Source of the DNA: Anatilimnocola aggregata | GTDB lineage: Bacteria; Planctomycetota; Planctomycetia; Pirellulales; Pirellulaceae | Length of the DNA stretch: 64,000 nt | NCBI RefSeq assembly: GCF_007747655.1 | Contig: NZ_CP036274.1 | Span: 5,270,001-5,334,000 of the forward strand | Direction: 5' to 3' | Shown: piece by piece, positions 35,794-44,601 of the stretch | How the letters are laid out: each line of letters starts with the position of its first letter | How positions within the stretch are numbered: the stretch's first letter is position 1 | Notes under the pieces: model-generated | Database searches by the model: none | What the model was told of the DNA's origin: nothing | The model's input: the letters and a program-made list of their open reading frames with translations, nothing else | Translations under genes and position numbers: made by a program

Positions 35794-36063
35794 TCAGAAT
35801 TGCAACGTGCCCAGGTGCGTCGAACTCTTGAAATCGGCGTACGTCATTACCCACTGAGCATAGCGTTCCCACTTCGGCTCGCGTGTGCTGCGGCCGCGCA
35901 AGATGTTCAATGCCCATTTCTCTCCCGGCTGGGGAGCATCCGTTCCCAGAGCGGCATGGGGAATCGCGAATTCGACAACGTACTGATTGTCTTCAAGGCT
36001 GACGCAGGCCTTCCAGTCTGCATTCCACTCCGCATCGCCCTCGAGTGCATCGAACTGCAGGCC
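35794..36063 (-). pseudogene. CBM9-like C-terminal remnant
   Basis: Eighty-nine codons ending at 35794 resemble a carbohydrate-binding family 9-like domain (DALEGDAEWNADWKACVSLE, YVVEFAIPHAALGTDAPQPG, WALNILRGRST, AQWVMTYADFKSSTHLGTL). These domains end many planctomycete secreted glycan proteins. The upstream part is replaced at about 36063 by a transposase fragment, so the gene is broken. Its stop lies 22 nt before the DUF1080 start. Confidence 0.65.
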
Positions 36064-36322
36064 GGACCGCACTTCGGATACCTGGGATAACTTTCTTGAG
36101 CGCCACGGCGCATCTCTGTGGGGCTGCGACTTCTTTTCGGTGAAATCAGTCACGGCCCGTGGGGTCGAGACGCTGTTCGTGCTGGTGTTTCTCTGCATCA
36201 AGTCAAGGGAAGTGATCTTTTCGAAGTCCACCACGAACCCCAACTCGGCGTGGGTTGTTGAGCAGACGGAGACCTTCCTCGATCAAACCATCAATCGTGA
36301 TGAGAAACCCTCGATTGTGCTG
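36064..36322 (+). mobile_element. Fragment of an integrase-core transposase
   Basis: The plus strand reads RTSDTWDNFLERHGASLWGC, DFFSVKSVTARGVETLFVLV, FLCIKSREVIFSKST, then ETFLDQTINRDEKPSIVL. This is nearly identical to residues about 150-237 of the intact transposase at 54836-55900, holding the first catalytic Asp (WGCDFF) but not the second or the Glu. Both ends are abrupt: a CBM9 remnant on the left and an inverted-repeat element on the right. So only a central piece of the insertion sequence remains. Confidence 0.85.
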
Positions 36323-36325
36323 CGC

Positions 36326-36525
36326 GTCACAACATTATGGAGTTTCATGCGCGAGTTCTCGCCACCCAATCCAAAAAAGGGGGGCTGGCCGGAAATACCA
36401 CCCAGCGATTCTGCTTCAGACCCTTATTGCCGTAACGCGTTGTCCTCATTCAAGAACGGGCATATCGCAGTCACCCATACGTGGGGTGGCGAGAACTCGC
36501 GCATGAAACTCCATAATGTCGTGAC
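36326..36525. repeat. 200-bp element bounded by 42-bp inverted repeats
   Basis: A 42-bp sequence at 36326-36367 (starting GTCACAACATTATGGAG, ending TTCTCGCCACCC) recurs inverted at 36484-36525 with one mismatch. Similarity continues weakly about 7 bp outward on both sides. The 116-bp core has no recognisable gene. The structure fits a miniature inverted-repeat element or two inverted copies of a gene edge. The left end abuts the transposase fragment. No target-site duplication could be identified. Confidence 0.75.
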
Positions 36526-36641
36526 ACACAGCAAGGCAATCTTGCACAACGAGCCAGTAGGAATTCTTTGTTACGACGTTGACATCCTGTGGTCTTTGAT
36601 CCGGAGCCTCAGCGACGTCTTGCAAATCACTGCAGCCGGGA

Positions 36642-36790
36642 TCACGGTCCGGCGATGAAATCCAGGTCGTCGGCAAACTCGGAAGCGTGCAGGTCGGTGA
36701 TCTTGTCGAGCACGCCATTGTCGAGATTCGCGAAGAACCAGTCGCGCCCAGCGCTGCCGGTGGCCACCTTGGGTTCACTCACCTATGCCG
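36642..36790 (-). pseudogene. C-terminal remnant of a large surface protein
   Basis: The minus strand carries KVATGSAGRDWFFANLDNGV, LDKITDLHASEFADDLDFIA, GP then TGA at 36642. This ending (WFFANLD, VLDKITDL, DDLDFI) is the typical C-terminus of very large secreted repeat proteins of Planctomycetes. No start or upstream domain is present within the following 60 bases. It is an isolated tail, part of the debris zone. Confidence 0.55.
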
Positions 36791-36850
36791 ATCTTTGGGC
36801 CGACTATTGGGCCAATCCCGACTAACTCCCATAAACCATGATCGCACCCC

Positions 36851-37126
36851 TCATCGCTCATCGGCGAACGGCTTGTGCAACATCGTCTCGATCGTCCGTT
36901 GCAGGAATCGCGCAACGCCGGCATTGTCGGCGTAGATACGCGGCGTGTCGCCTGCGAGGGGACTTTCGAGCAACAGCACGTGTCCCTGCCCGGCTGGAGA
37001 CCAGAGCACGCGCCAGTGACTGGTGCGGTGGAGGAACGTCTACCCGCCGTCGGTGGAGAGGCGAAGGAACGAATTCTCCCCGGTCAGTACCGGGTCGTGC
37101 GGATCGACGAGTAGTGGGTCTGGCAT
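36851..37126 (-). pseudogene. Short unknown gene interrupted by TAG
   Basis: From ATG 37126 the frame reads PDPLLVDPHDPVLTGENSF, LRLSTDGG, then TAG, then TFLHRTSHWRVLWSPAGQGH, VLLLESPLAGDTPRIYADNA, GVARFLQRTIETML and a stop at 36851. The reading is coherent on both sides, so the TAG looks like a nonsense mutation. I do not recognise the family. It lies 13 nt upstream of the DUF1552 stop (37140), on the same strand, so it would be the last gene of that operon. Confidence 0.5.
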
Positions 37127-37139
37127 GGGTGAAGGCTCG

Positions 37140-38408
37140 CTAAATATCGAGTTGCTGCGTCGAATCGCCAAAGCTGTCGAGCTTCAGTCCCATGCGGTCG
37201 GATACCGTCATCAGCAGGCTGGAAAATTTGCGGTTCTGGCTCTTCTCGAATTCCAGCGTCCGACCGGTGGCGAATTCACCACCCAGGCCGCCCGCCATCA
37301 GCAGCGGCACCTTCTCCGCACTGTGGGCGACCCATTGTTCGTTGGCCAGCATGATGCACGAGTTGTCCAGCACCGTCCCGTCGCCCTCCTGAGTGGCGGC
37401 CAGCTTGCCGACCAGATAGCCATACTGCTCGACCCAGAAACGCGAGATCGACGCGAATTCCTTCCCCTGCCAATTGTGCGAAAAGCTGTGGTGGTCGTCG
37501 CGCAAACCGAGGAACGGATACACCTGCCCGGAGAGATTGTTCGTCAGCAGCATGGTCGCGATCCGCGTGCGGTCGGCCTGAAACGCCAGGGCCACGATGT
37601 CGCACATCAACCGCGCGTGGACATCGAGCTGCGTGGGCAGGCCGTTGGGCGGTCGCTTCGCCTTGAACGCGTCATTCGCGGCGTCCTTGTCGTTCGCCTG
37701 CAACCGCGACAGCCGACCTTCCACTTCGCGCACGCTGCTGGCGTATTCCTCGATCTTCGCCTGGTCGGAACGGGATGCTTTGCGAGTCACATCGCGGAGC
37801 TGTTCGCGGACGTGATCCAGAACACTCGCGTGCGTCCGATTCCCTTTGCTTTCGAACAGGCTGTCGAACGCCAACGAGGGGTACAGCTCGGTGGGCACCG
37901 GCGACACGGGCGAACTCCACGACACGTGCGAGGCATACATCATCGAATTGCCCGACTCGTGAAAGCCGCTGATCGGGCGCTCGCAGGCCAGCACCAAGCT
38001 GGACAGCGCAGTCGCATCGCCAATGCGTTTCGCGAGCACTTGGTCCAAGCTGGCGGCGGCGCGAATTTCTCGGCCGTTCTTCGGTCCAACGCCGCTGAGA
38101 ATGGCGGCCGCTCCTTGAGCGTGCCCGCCGCCGTAGGGGTTGCGCAAGCCGTGGAGGAAGTTGACCTTTTCCTTGACCGGTTCCAGCGAGGCGAAGGCGG
38201 GGCCGAGTTCCAAATTCGCGCCGTCTCCCTTCGACCACCATTCGGCTGCATGAATGCCGTCGCCGAAGAACAGGAACGCGAACCGCTTCGGCGGAGCGTT
38301 TTCAGAGGGGCGATCACCGGCTGCCGAACAGATCGATTCGAGCCACGGCAATGCCACCGTCGCTCCGAGACCCTTTAAGACAACGCGACGCGAGAATTGG
38401 GATGCCAT
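37140..38408 (-). CDS. DUF1552 secreted protein, second copy
   Basis: A 422-residue DUF1552 protein. The N-terminal SRRVVLKGLGATVALPWLES is a twin-arginine leader. Family blocks include FFGDGIHAAEWWSKGDGANL, VNFLHGLRNPYGGGHAQGAA and CIMLANEQWVAHSAEKVPLL. It is the terminal full member of the PSCyt cassette, 43 nt after the large DUF1592 protein. The role is unknown; constant pairing with these cytochromes implies a joint periplasmic function. It is diverged from the copy at 1150-2544. Confidence 0.9.
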   Translation of the reverse strand: MASQFSRRVVLKGLGATVALPWLESICSAAGDRPSENAPPKRFAFLFFGDGIHAAEWWSKGDGANLELGPAFASLEPVKEKVNFLHGLRNPYGGGHAQGAAAILSGVGPKNGREIRAAASLDQVLAKRIGDATALSSLVLACERPISGFHESGNSMMYASHVSWSSPVSPVPTELYPSLAFDSLFESKGNRTHASVLDHVREQLRDVTRKASRSDQAKIEEYASSVREVEGRLSRLQANDKDAANDAFKAKRPPNGLPTQLDVHARLMCDIVALAFQADRTRIATMLLTNNLSGQVYPFLGLRDDHHSFSHNWQGKEFASISRFWVEQYGYLVGKLAATQEGDGTVLDNSCIMLANEQWVAHSAEKVPLLMAGGLGGEFATGRTLEFEKSQNRKFSSLLMTVSDRMGLKLDSFGDSTQQLDI

Positions 38409-38451
38409 GTGAAATTCCTTTCGAGGTTTTGTTGGTGATTCGAATCGTTTC

Positions 38452-41400
38452 TCAGTTGCTGGCCACAGGATAATCCCGGCCGCGCTGCTGGCGAAACTGC
38501 GGACTCAATACAACTGTCTCAAACAACGTTGAAAATCGTCCATCCGCTTGCAACCGTTTTTCCATCTCCTGGAGCAACGGTTGGTCCGACAGCAACACTG
38601 AGCGGCCAAGTGCATAGCCTAAGAACTTGCGGCACAGTTGGCGATCGAAATCCGAACGGCGCTGCTTTTCCACGTACTCGATCAAGCCGGAAATTCCCTC
38701 CACATTCTCGCTGCCGTGAATCTGACCGGCGGTCTGGATCGTGCGGCCGGCCAGGTCCTTCGACCGCGAGCGGCCGATCGCATCGAAACCTTCCATCGTC
38801 AGCCCCAGGCCATCGAAGTGGACGTGGCACATCGCACATTTCCGGTTGGCAACGTGGTCGGCCAGCAGTTCGCGAATCGTCTTCGATGCCTCCTTCTCTG
38901 TCTTCGGCAATTCCGGTACGTCGGCAGGAGGCGGCGGGAAATGCTGGCCGAGCAAGTGATGCACGACCCAGAACCCACGCTTCACGGGGCTCGTGCGCTG
39001 ACCGGCCGAGTTCTTCGCCAAGATCACCGGCATGCCGAACAAACCGCCGCGGCCGACGCTCCGCAATCCCTCGACACGATGCCACTCGGATCGCTCCGTC
39101 GAAAGCTTTCGGTATTGGGCCTCGATCGCGCCGCCGTAGTACTTGGCGAGGACATCGTTGACGAACGTCGTGTCGCTGCGGAGCACTTCGCCGACCGGTT
39201 GGTCCTGCTGAATCAAATGCATGATCAGCCGCGTCGGCTCGTCGAACATCGCCTGCCGCAGGGCCGCGTCGTAGCCGGAAAATGACCCGGCCGGGATCGG
39301 GTCCTTCGCCAGGTAATCGCGATATCGCAGCCATTGGCCGAAGAACTCGCGAGCAAACGCCTCGACCTTCGGGTCCTTGAGCATGCGCCGCGTTTGGCCT
39401 CGCAGTACGGTTTCGTTCTGGAGCTTCCCGGATCGAGCCGCCGCCGCAAGTTCTTCATCCGGCAACGACGACCAGAGGAAATAGCTTAGCCGCCGAGCAA
39501 GCGCGTCGTTGGACAGCGGGTAGACGCCGTTGCCCGCGGGCGATTCCGGAATGCGGTAGAAGAAGTCGGGCGACATCAACACGGCCGTGAACACGCCACG
39601 CAGCGAATCCTCGACGTCTTGGCCTTGCTTCCGCAGCCGCTGGTAAAGCCCCCGCAACGCGGCCGATTCGTCCGGCCGCAGCGACCGGCGATACGCCCGC
39701 TCAGCCAGCCGTTCCAGATCGGCGAGCGCCGGCTGCTCCGCCTGCTGCAAGGTCCGACGATGTTCGGCCAGCCCGGCCCGAACTTGCTGAAAGAATCCGT
39801 GGATCAGATCGAACTGCGAATTCGGCTTCTCGGGCTGAATGGCGTCCTCGACCAGTTTCACACCGAGTTTTTCCAAATAGACCCGTTCGAACTTGGACAG
39901 CAGTTCTTCCTCGACGAGCAACGGATCCTCGGCCCGCAGAAAATCGAATCGCTTGTCGTGCAGCACGTGCCGCTCGGCCCGCTCGAACCAGACGAAGCCG
40001 CGAAGCAACGTCTCGACGCTTTCCGTGACGAAGTCGAGTTCCTTCCACAGGCGATTCAACTCGGCTTGCTCCGCCTCGGTCAGCACCTTTTCCACGAGCG
40101 GCCGGTCGTCGCGAAAGAAACCTTCGACGAGGTGGAAACCGGCGGCCAAGCCGCGACTGTTGTCGACGTAAAAGAAGCGATTGGGAAACGCGAAGCAGAA
40201 ACGCTCGGCCGAACTCGCGAGGTCCTTGGCCAGTTGGCTGTCGGGCCGAATCAACAGTTCCGCACCGGTCGCTTGCGGTGAGTCGGGACGTTTGCCGGTC
40301 GCCGTCTGGACGGAAACGGCGGACTCCGGAGTGGCTTGCACGTCCAACTCGCACTCCAGCAAGAACTGTTTTCCCTGGAGCGCCGTCGCCGTTTCCGGAG
40401 TGAGCGGGATTTCGATCATCGCCGGTGTCTGCACGGCCAGCGAATCGGGAGCGAGCGTGCCGCCGCGCGGATGCTTGCCGAAACCGAGTTGCCGCGCGAC
40501 TTCGGGAGCGTCTCGTTCGAGCACCGCTCGCAGCGTTTCGACTTCTTGGCTTTGTTCGTCTTTCTCGTTTCGCGGCGGGTTGTCGGACTTGCTGAACAAG
40601 GGCCGATGGATCACGACCACGCCGGGCGGACCAGCGTCAAACGCCGGATCAACGCGCAGATAAAACGTGACGCCCGACACCGGAGTGTCACCTTTCTTTG
40701 TCGGCAACTTCCCGACCTTGAACTCGTGCCGTGTCTTAAACACGCCCGCTTCAAACTTATCCCGCGCCGCCGCCGCTTGAGCCCGCAACTCGAGATGGCG
40801 AATCGGCCAGTTGCCGGCATTCGAGTTTATGAGGTTGGAATCCTTCTTGGTCAGTTTGCTCTGCACAAAAACGATGAGCTGCTCCAACTCCCGCAGTGGC
40901 TGCGGCACCTCTTTGGCATCGGTTGGGGCGGGCAGCGACTCCCACTGCGTGCCGAGTTGTTTGACGTAGCCGCTGCCGGACTTCGCTTCGTTCAGCGTTT
41001 TCCAAACGAGCGTCAGATACTTCCCGCTCAGCCCGCGCCTCGCGGCCCAATCATCGAGACTCGCGCCGCGATCGGGCTCGCCGCGATGTCGAAATCGCCA
41101 GGCCGCTTCCAGGTACTCGCCGACCCGCACTTCATGCCGGCGATAGAAATCGATGATCGCCTGCTCGGTCAGTTTCTTGCGTTCGTTGTACGACGTGACC
41201 GGTAACGGAGCGAACGCGATCCCGTGCGGCTTAAGCACCAGATGTTGCGAAGCGAACTGTGCCGCCCCGAGATACTTGTTGAGCAAGCTGGGCGTCATCC
41301 CGAGTGCTTCGCCCGTGTTATCGAACCCCTCGCCGCCGGCCGGATCGGCGGGAAATTCCGCAGTGGCTCGGATCGCCACGCCGGTCAGATCGCGGAGTGA

Positions 41401-41844
41401 GAGTTCGTATTCCGTGTTCGAGAGCCGACGCGGCAGGACGATGCCCGGGTCGCCCGCATGCTTCTTCGCTTCGGCGATCAGAATCGTCTCGATCGCCGCG
41501 ACGACCGCGTTCCGTTCTTCGAGCGTCGGCTGCGGCTCGTCCTCGGGAGGCATTTCGCCGCCGCGAATGAACTCGACGACACTGTTCCAGCGGCGGAAAT
41601 CGCTCGTCACATCGCGGTCGCGACCGTACCGCGTGAGGTCCAGTTCGCCCTTGGCTTGCTGCTTGCTATGGCAGTTGTGGCAATATTTCTTCGCGAACGG
41701 AGCGACCCGTTCCTGAAATAAATCGGCCGCTGTCGCTCGCGGCGCGAAACACACGGCGAGGCCGGCTAGCCAGACGATTGCTGGAAACGCATTCCAATTT
41801 AGTTGTCGCTGCTTCACGATTTGACTCACGTTGGATTCTTTCAA
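38452..41844 (-). CDS. Large DUF1592/DUF1585 planctomycete-type cytochrome
   Basis: A 1130-residue secreted protein. After a leader (AIVWLAGLAVCFAPRATA) comes a PSCyt haem site CHNCHSKQQAKGELDLT, DUF1587 (RRLSNTEYELSLRDLTG), a long unique middle (about residues 250-680), DUF1595/DUF1592 (LSYFLWSSLPDEELAAAARS), DUF1588 with CAMCHVHFDGLG, and DUF1585 (CRKFLGYALGRSVLLSD). Two CxxCH sites indicate c-type haem. The start appears to be TTG at 41844, overlapping the stop of the kelch-like fragment by 4 nt (TTGA); no ATG lies before the leader. It belongs to the DUF1549-DUF1501-WD40 cassette. Confidence 0.88.
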   Translation of the reverse strand: MKESNVSQIVKQRQLNWNAFPAIVWLAGLAVCFAPRATAADLFQERVAPFAKKYCHNCHSKQQAKGELDLTRYGRDRDVTSDFRRWNSVVEFIRGGEMPPEDEPQPTLEERNAVVAAIETILIAEAKKHAGDPGIVLPRRLSNTEYELSLRDLTGVAIRATAEFPADPAGGEGFDNTGEALGMTPSLLNKYLGAAQFASQHLVLKPHGIAFAPLPVTSYNERKKLTEQAIIDFYRRHEVRVGEYLEAAWRFRHRGEPDRGASLDDWAARRGLSGKYLTLVWKTLNEAKSGSGYVKQLGTQWESLPAPTDAKEVPQPLRELEQLIVFVQSKLTKKDSNLINSNAGNWPIRHLELRAQAAAARDKFEAGVFKTRHEFKVGKLPTKKGDTPVSGVTFYLRVDPAFDAGPPGVVVIHRPLFSKSDNPPRNEKDEQSQEVETLRAVLERDAPEVARQLGFGKHPRGGTLAPDSLAVQTPAMIEIPLTPETATALQGKQFLLECELDVQATPESAVSVQTATGKRPDSPQATGAELLIRPDSQLAKDLASSAERFCFAFPNRFFYVDNSRGLAAGFHLVEGFFRDDRPLVEKVLTEAEQAELNRLWKELDFVTESVETLLRGFVWFERAERHVLHDKRFDFLRAEDPLLVEEELLSKFERVYLEKLGVKLVEDAIQPEKPNSQFDLIHGFFQQVRAGLAEHRRTLQQAEQPALADLERLAERAYRRSLRPDESAALRGLYQRLRKQGQDVEDSLRGVFTAVLMSPDFFYRIPESPAGNGVYPLSNDALARRLSYFLWSSLPDEELAAAARSGKLQNETVLRGQTRRMLKDPKVEAFAREFFGQWLRYRDYLAKDPIPAGSFSGYDAALRQAMFDEPTRLIMHLIQQDQPVGEVLRSDTTFVNDVLAKYYGGAIEAQYRKLSTERSEWHRVEGLRSVGRGGLFGMPVILAKNSAGQRTSPVKRGFWVVHHLLGQHFPPPPADVPELPKTEKEASKTIRELLADHVANRKCAMCHVHFDGLGLTMEGFDAIGRSRSKDLAGRTIQTAGQIHGSENVEGISGLIEYVEKQRRSDFDRQLCRKFLGYALGRSVLLSDQPLLQEMEKRLQADGRFSTLFETVVLSPQFRQQRGRDYPVASN

Positions 41845-42143
41845 AACAACTCGGTAATCCGCTGGCCGTCGAGGAGCACCTTGGCCACCTCGGGAGGCAC
41901 GCGGTTGGGCGAGATGCGAACTACTGGGTCGTAACCGAGCGACGTTTCATAACTCAATCCCGGTGACGGCGGAGCCGAAGGGAGTGGGCTCCGCTTCACC
42001 CAGGTGTTTGCATCTTGGGGTAGATAGGCCCCTTCTGCTGCCAGAGACAACGACGCACACCCGAGGACGAACACGAATGAATATTGACAGGAAGGCGACG
42101 GCAACATGGTCGGTGTGTTTCCTGTTTTTAAGGAACGTCTCAT
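41841..42143 (-). CDS. Short secreted protein, possibly truncated kelch-like
   Basis: A 100-residue product (ATG 42143; an alternative is 42107). It has a signal peptide (SFVFVLGCASLSLAAEG), then WVKRSPLPSAPPSPGLSYET, SLGYDPVVRISPN and RVPPEVAKVLLDGQRITELF. The part PPSPGLSYETSLGYDP looks like the start of a kelch/galactose-oxidase-type planctomycete protein, whereas the last 25 residues look like another protein's tail. So it could be a gene collapsed by an internal deletion. Its stop overlaps the TTG start of the large cytochrome, which suggests that it still couples translation. Confidence 0.5.
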   Translation of the reverse strand: MRRSLKTGNTPTMLPSPSCQYSFVFVLGCASLSLAAEGAYLPQDANTWVKRSPLPSAPPSPGLSYETSLGYDPVVRISPNRVPPEVAKVLLDGQRITELF

Positions 42144-42175
42144 AGCCTGGTGTACCAACGAATCGGCGGTGATCG

Positions 42176-43270
42176 CTAGGCCTTGTAGACGACCACCTGG
42201 CCGGACATGTCCGCCGCGGCGAGCCATTGCCGGTCGGCTGACAGACTGAAGGCGTGCCAGATGTCCTTGAATTGCCCGCCGCGCGGCTTGCCCACTTCGG
42301 CCAACTGTGTGCCGTCGGCCACATTCCAGACGCGGACCAGCGTGTCTCGTCCGCACGAGAATATGTAGCGACCGTCGGGCGAAAACCGGACGTCATGCAC
42401 GCCCCCCGGCGCATGACCAGGGAATTCGCGAACCGGCTTGCCGCCCTCGCTTTCGATCAGAAAGAGTTTGCCGTTGCTGGTCTCGTTGCCTTGCGCCAAT
42501 ACCAGCAGTTGGCCGTCGGGCGAGAACGCCGCTCCGCCGATATACACTTTGTACTGCGCCGACAGATCGTGTTTGACTTCACCCTTCTCCACATCCCAGA
42601 GCTTCACCCCGCGATGATGATCGGCCGGCGTGAAGACGAGCGGGAAACGCTCTGCGACCAAGGCCAGGCCGGCATCGGGCGAAATCGCCAGTCCAAAAAC
42701 CCACCCCTTAACCTTCCAGCGGCGCAGTTCATTGGCGGTAGCACGATCCCACACGATCACTTGCCCCGCGTCGTCGCCGCTGAGCAGCGTGTTGCCATCG
42801 GAACTCAAGCTGAGTCCGACGATCCACTCCTGATGGGCAGTTAATACTTGCTGCGCTGTTTGCGTTTCGACGGTCAAGCCGGGTGCCGGTGGCGGGGCTT
42901 TGTCTCCCAGTTTCTTCGCAGCCGCGGCCCGGTCTTTGGAATCGAGAATGATCTCCGCAGTGCCCGAGGCGGGTTCGTCCACATTCCAATAGCGAATGGT
43001 GTGATCGTAGCTGGACGAAATCAGTGTTTTGCCATCCGGAGTCGCCAGCAGTCGAGTGACCTCGTTGGTGTGGCCACCCAAGCAACGCACGGGAACCGGT
43101 GGTTCGCCTCCCGGAGCTTCTGGCAGATCCCAGACAAGGATTTGACCGCGACGATTTCCCGCGGCCAGTTTTCTGCCGCCGCCAATAAATGCAATAGCCG
43201 TAACCCAATCCGTTTGCCAGGGCAACGTCCAGGCGAGAGTCGCTTTGTCGAAGGTCGGTGTTTCGCTCAT
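42176..43270 (-). CDS. WD40 repeat protein
   Basis: A 364-residue beta-propeller of WD40 repeats, for example LGGHTNEVTRLLATPDGKTL and ISSSYDHTIRYWNV, VGLSLSSDGNTLLSGDDAGQ, VRFSPDGRYIFSCGRDTLVR followed by VWNVADG. There is no signal peptide, so it may be cytosolic even though its neighbours are exported. WD40 genes are common partners in PSCyt cassettes, where they may act as scaffolds. It lies 2 nt after the DUF1501 stop, so it is coupled. Confidence 0.9.
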   Translation of the reverse strand: MSETPTFDKATLAWTLPWQTDWVTAIAFIGGGRKLAAGNRRGQILVWDLPEAPGGEPPVPVRCLGGHTNEVTRLLATPDGKTLISSSYDHTIRYWNVDEPASGTAEIILDSKDRAAAAKKLGDKAPPPAPGLTVETQTAQQVLTAHQEWIVGLSLSSDGNTLLSGDDAGQVIVWDRATANELRRWKVKGWVFGLAISPDAGLALVAERFPLVFTPADHHRGVKLWDVEKGEVKHDLSAQYKVYIGGAAFSPDGQLLVLAQGNETSNGKLFLIESEGGKPVREFPGHAPGGVHDVRFSPDGRYIFSCGRDTLVRVWNVADGTQLAEVGKPRGGQFKDIWHAFSLSADRQWLAAADMSGQVVVYKA

Positions 43271-43272
43271 GG

Positions 43273-44550
43273 TTATACCAACACCTCTCGAATAACCTTC
43301 GAGTGATCCGGGGCAACAGGGATCGGTCGAGGACCGACAAAATGCTGGGTATCGGGTTTGATTCCGAGTGCGGTGTAGATCGTGGCGAACAGATCCCCTT
43401 CACTTACCGGGTTGTCTTGGACGCCGACGCCGTTCGGGTTCGTCGCCCCATAGACCGTTCCACCCCGCACGCAGCCCCCCGCGAGGACGATCGTCCAGCC
43501 GTTGATGTAATGATCGCGTCCAATGCGATTGTTCACCGACGGCGTGCGGCCGACTTCGCCCATCCAGATGACGAGGGTGTCATCCCATAAACCCCGTTCT
43601 TGCAAGTCGATCATCAAGCCGGCCCAGGCCGGATCGAGCACGCCCAGAGACGCCTTGTGAACGGTGAAGTTGTCGGCATGGCTGTCGTAGTTTTCCTGAC
43701 CGATCTCAACGAACGGCACGCCGGCTTCGATCAGACGCCTGGCCATCAAGCAGCCTTTGCCGAATTCCGTGTCGCCATACAGTTCCTTGTACTTCGACCA
43801 CTCCTCCGAACTATCGAAGACTCCCTTGGCCTTCAAGAGTCGCCAGGATTTCTCCTTGGCGAGCCGATGTGCTTCGAACGGATCAGCCTGATGGTTGGTG
43901 CGGAACTCCCCTTCCATGAAACGGAGCAATTCATTGCGGCGGACTTCGTTTTCCGGCTTCAAGTAGCTTTGCGTGAAACTGGGCAAACGACCGTCACTAC
44001 TGACTCCGAAGGGCTGGTACTGCGGACCGAGGAAGCCCGCGCCGCCGTTGCCAGTTGAACCGGTGCGGATGAATGTCGGCAAATCGGAATCCGGGTTGCC
44101 ATGGTACTTGGCGATCACCGCGCCCAATTCAGGATGATTGATGCTGGCCTCGAGTTTGTGGCCAATGTGCATCGAGCGGATGCCGTCTGGATGATCGGGC
44201 TGCGTCGTCTTCATCGACCGGATGATGGCCAGCTTATCGGCCTGCTGCGCGACTTTCGGTAAGTATTCACAGACTTCCAGGCCCGAAACTTTAGTCTTGA
44301 TGGGGCGGAACGGGCCGCCGTTATCGGTGCCTGGCTTCATATCGAACGTGTCGATCTGGCTGGCGCCGCCGTTCATCCACAGCAGGATGCAACGCCTGGC
44401 CGTCCGCTTGAGTTCTGCGGCAATTGTCTGCGAGTGGAAAAGACTCCCGAAATTGCACAGCGCGGCGCCGCCAGCGGTGACGGCGGTCCCTTTCAGCAGC
44501 GCGCGGCGCGAGATGTGTTCCGCCGGCTTACAGAGTGGATTCGATTTCAT
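43273..44550 (-). CDS. DUF1501 secreted protein
   Basis: A 425-residue DUF1501 protein, distantly sulfatase/alkaline-phosphatase-like. It has a twin-arginine leader (ISRRALLKGTAVTAGGAAL), CILLWMNGGASQIDTFDMKP (family signature), HPDGIRSMHIGHKLE, VIWMGEVGRTPSVNNRIGRD and the C-terminal DHYINGWTIVLAGGCVRGG. The function is unproven; it always accompanies DUF1549/DUF1553 cytochromes. ATG 44550 gives the leader directly. It lies 51 nt after the DUF1549 gene. Confidence 0.92.
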   Translation of the reverse strand: MKSNPLCKPAEHISRRALLKGTAVTAGGAALCNFGSLFHSQTIAAELKRTARRCILLWMNGGASQIDTFDMKPGTDNGGPFRPIKTKVSGLEVCEYLPKVAQQADKLAIIRSMKTTQPDHPDGIRSMHIGHKLEASINHPELGAVIAKYHGNPDSDLPTFIRTGSTGNGGAGFLGPQYQPFGVSSDGRLPSFTQSYLKPENEVRRNELLRFMEGEFRTNHQADPFEAHRLAKEKSWRLLKAKGVFDSSEEWSKYKELYGDTEFGKGCLMARRLIEAGVPFVEIGQENYDSHADNFTVHKASLGVLDPAWAGLMIDLQERGLWDDTLVIWMGEVGRTPSVNNRIGRDHYINGWTIVLAGGCVRGGTVYGATNPNGVGVQDNPVSEGDLFATIYTALGIKPDTQHFVGPRPIPVAPDHSKVIREVLV

Positions 44551-44601
44551 GTTTATCTCGGTGAATGTCAAATCGGGTGGATCGTGACGGCGTTCTGCGG
44601 A

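Noticed and set aside
36326-36525. CRISPR-like repeat
   Set aside because: Only two copies, inverted rather than direct, and no cas genes nearby.
37023-38378. 451-codon plus-strand open frame
   Set aside because: It is the shadow of the second DUF1552 gene in the reverse strand; its residue composition is dominated by arginine, leucine and glutamine with no motif.
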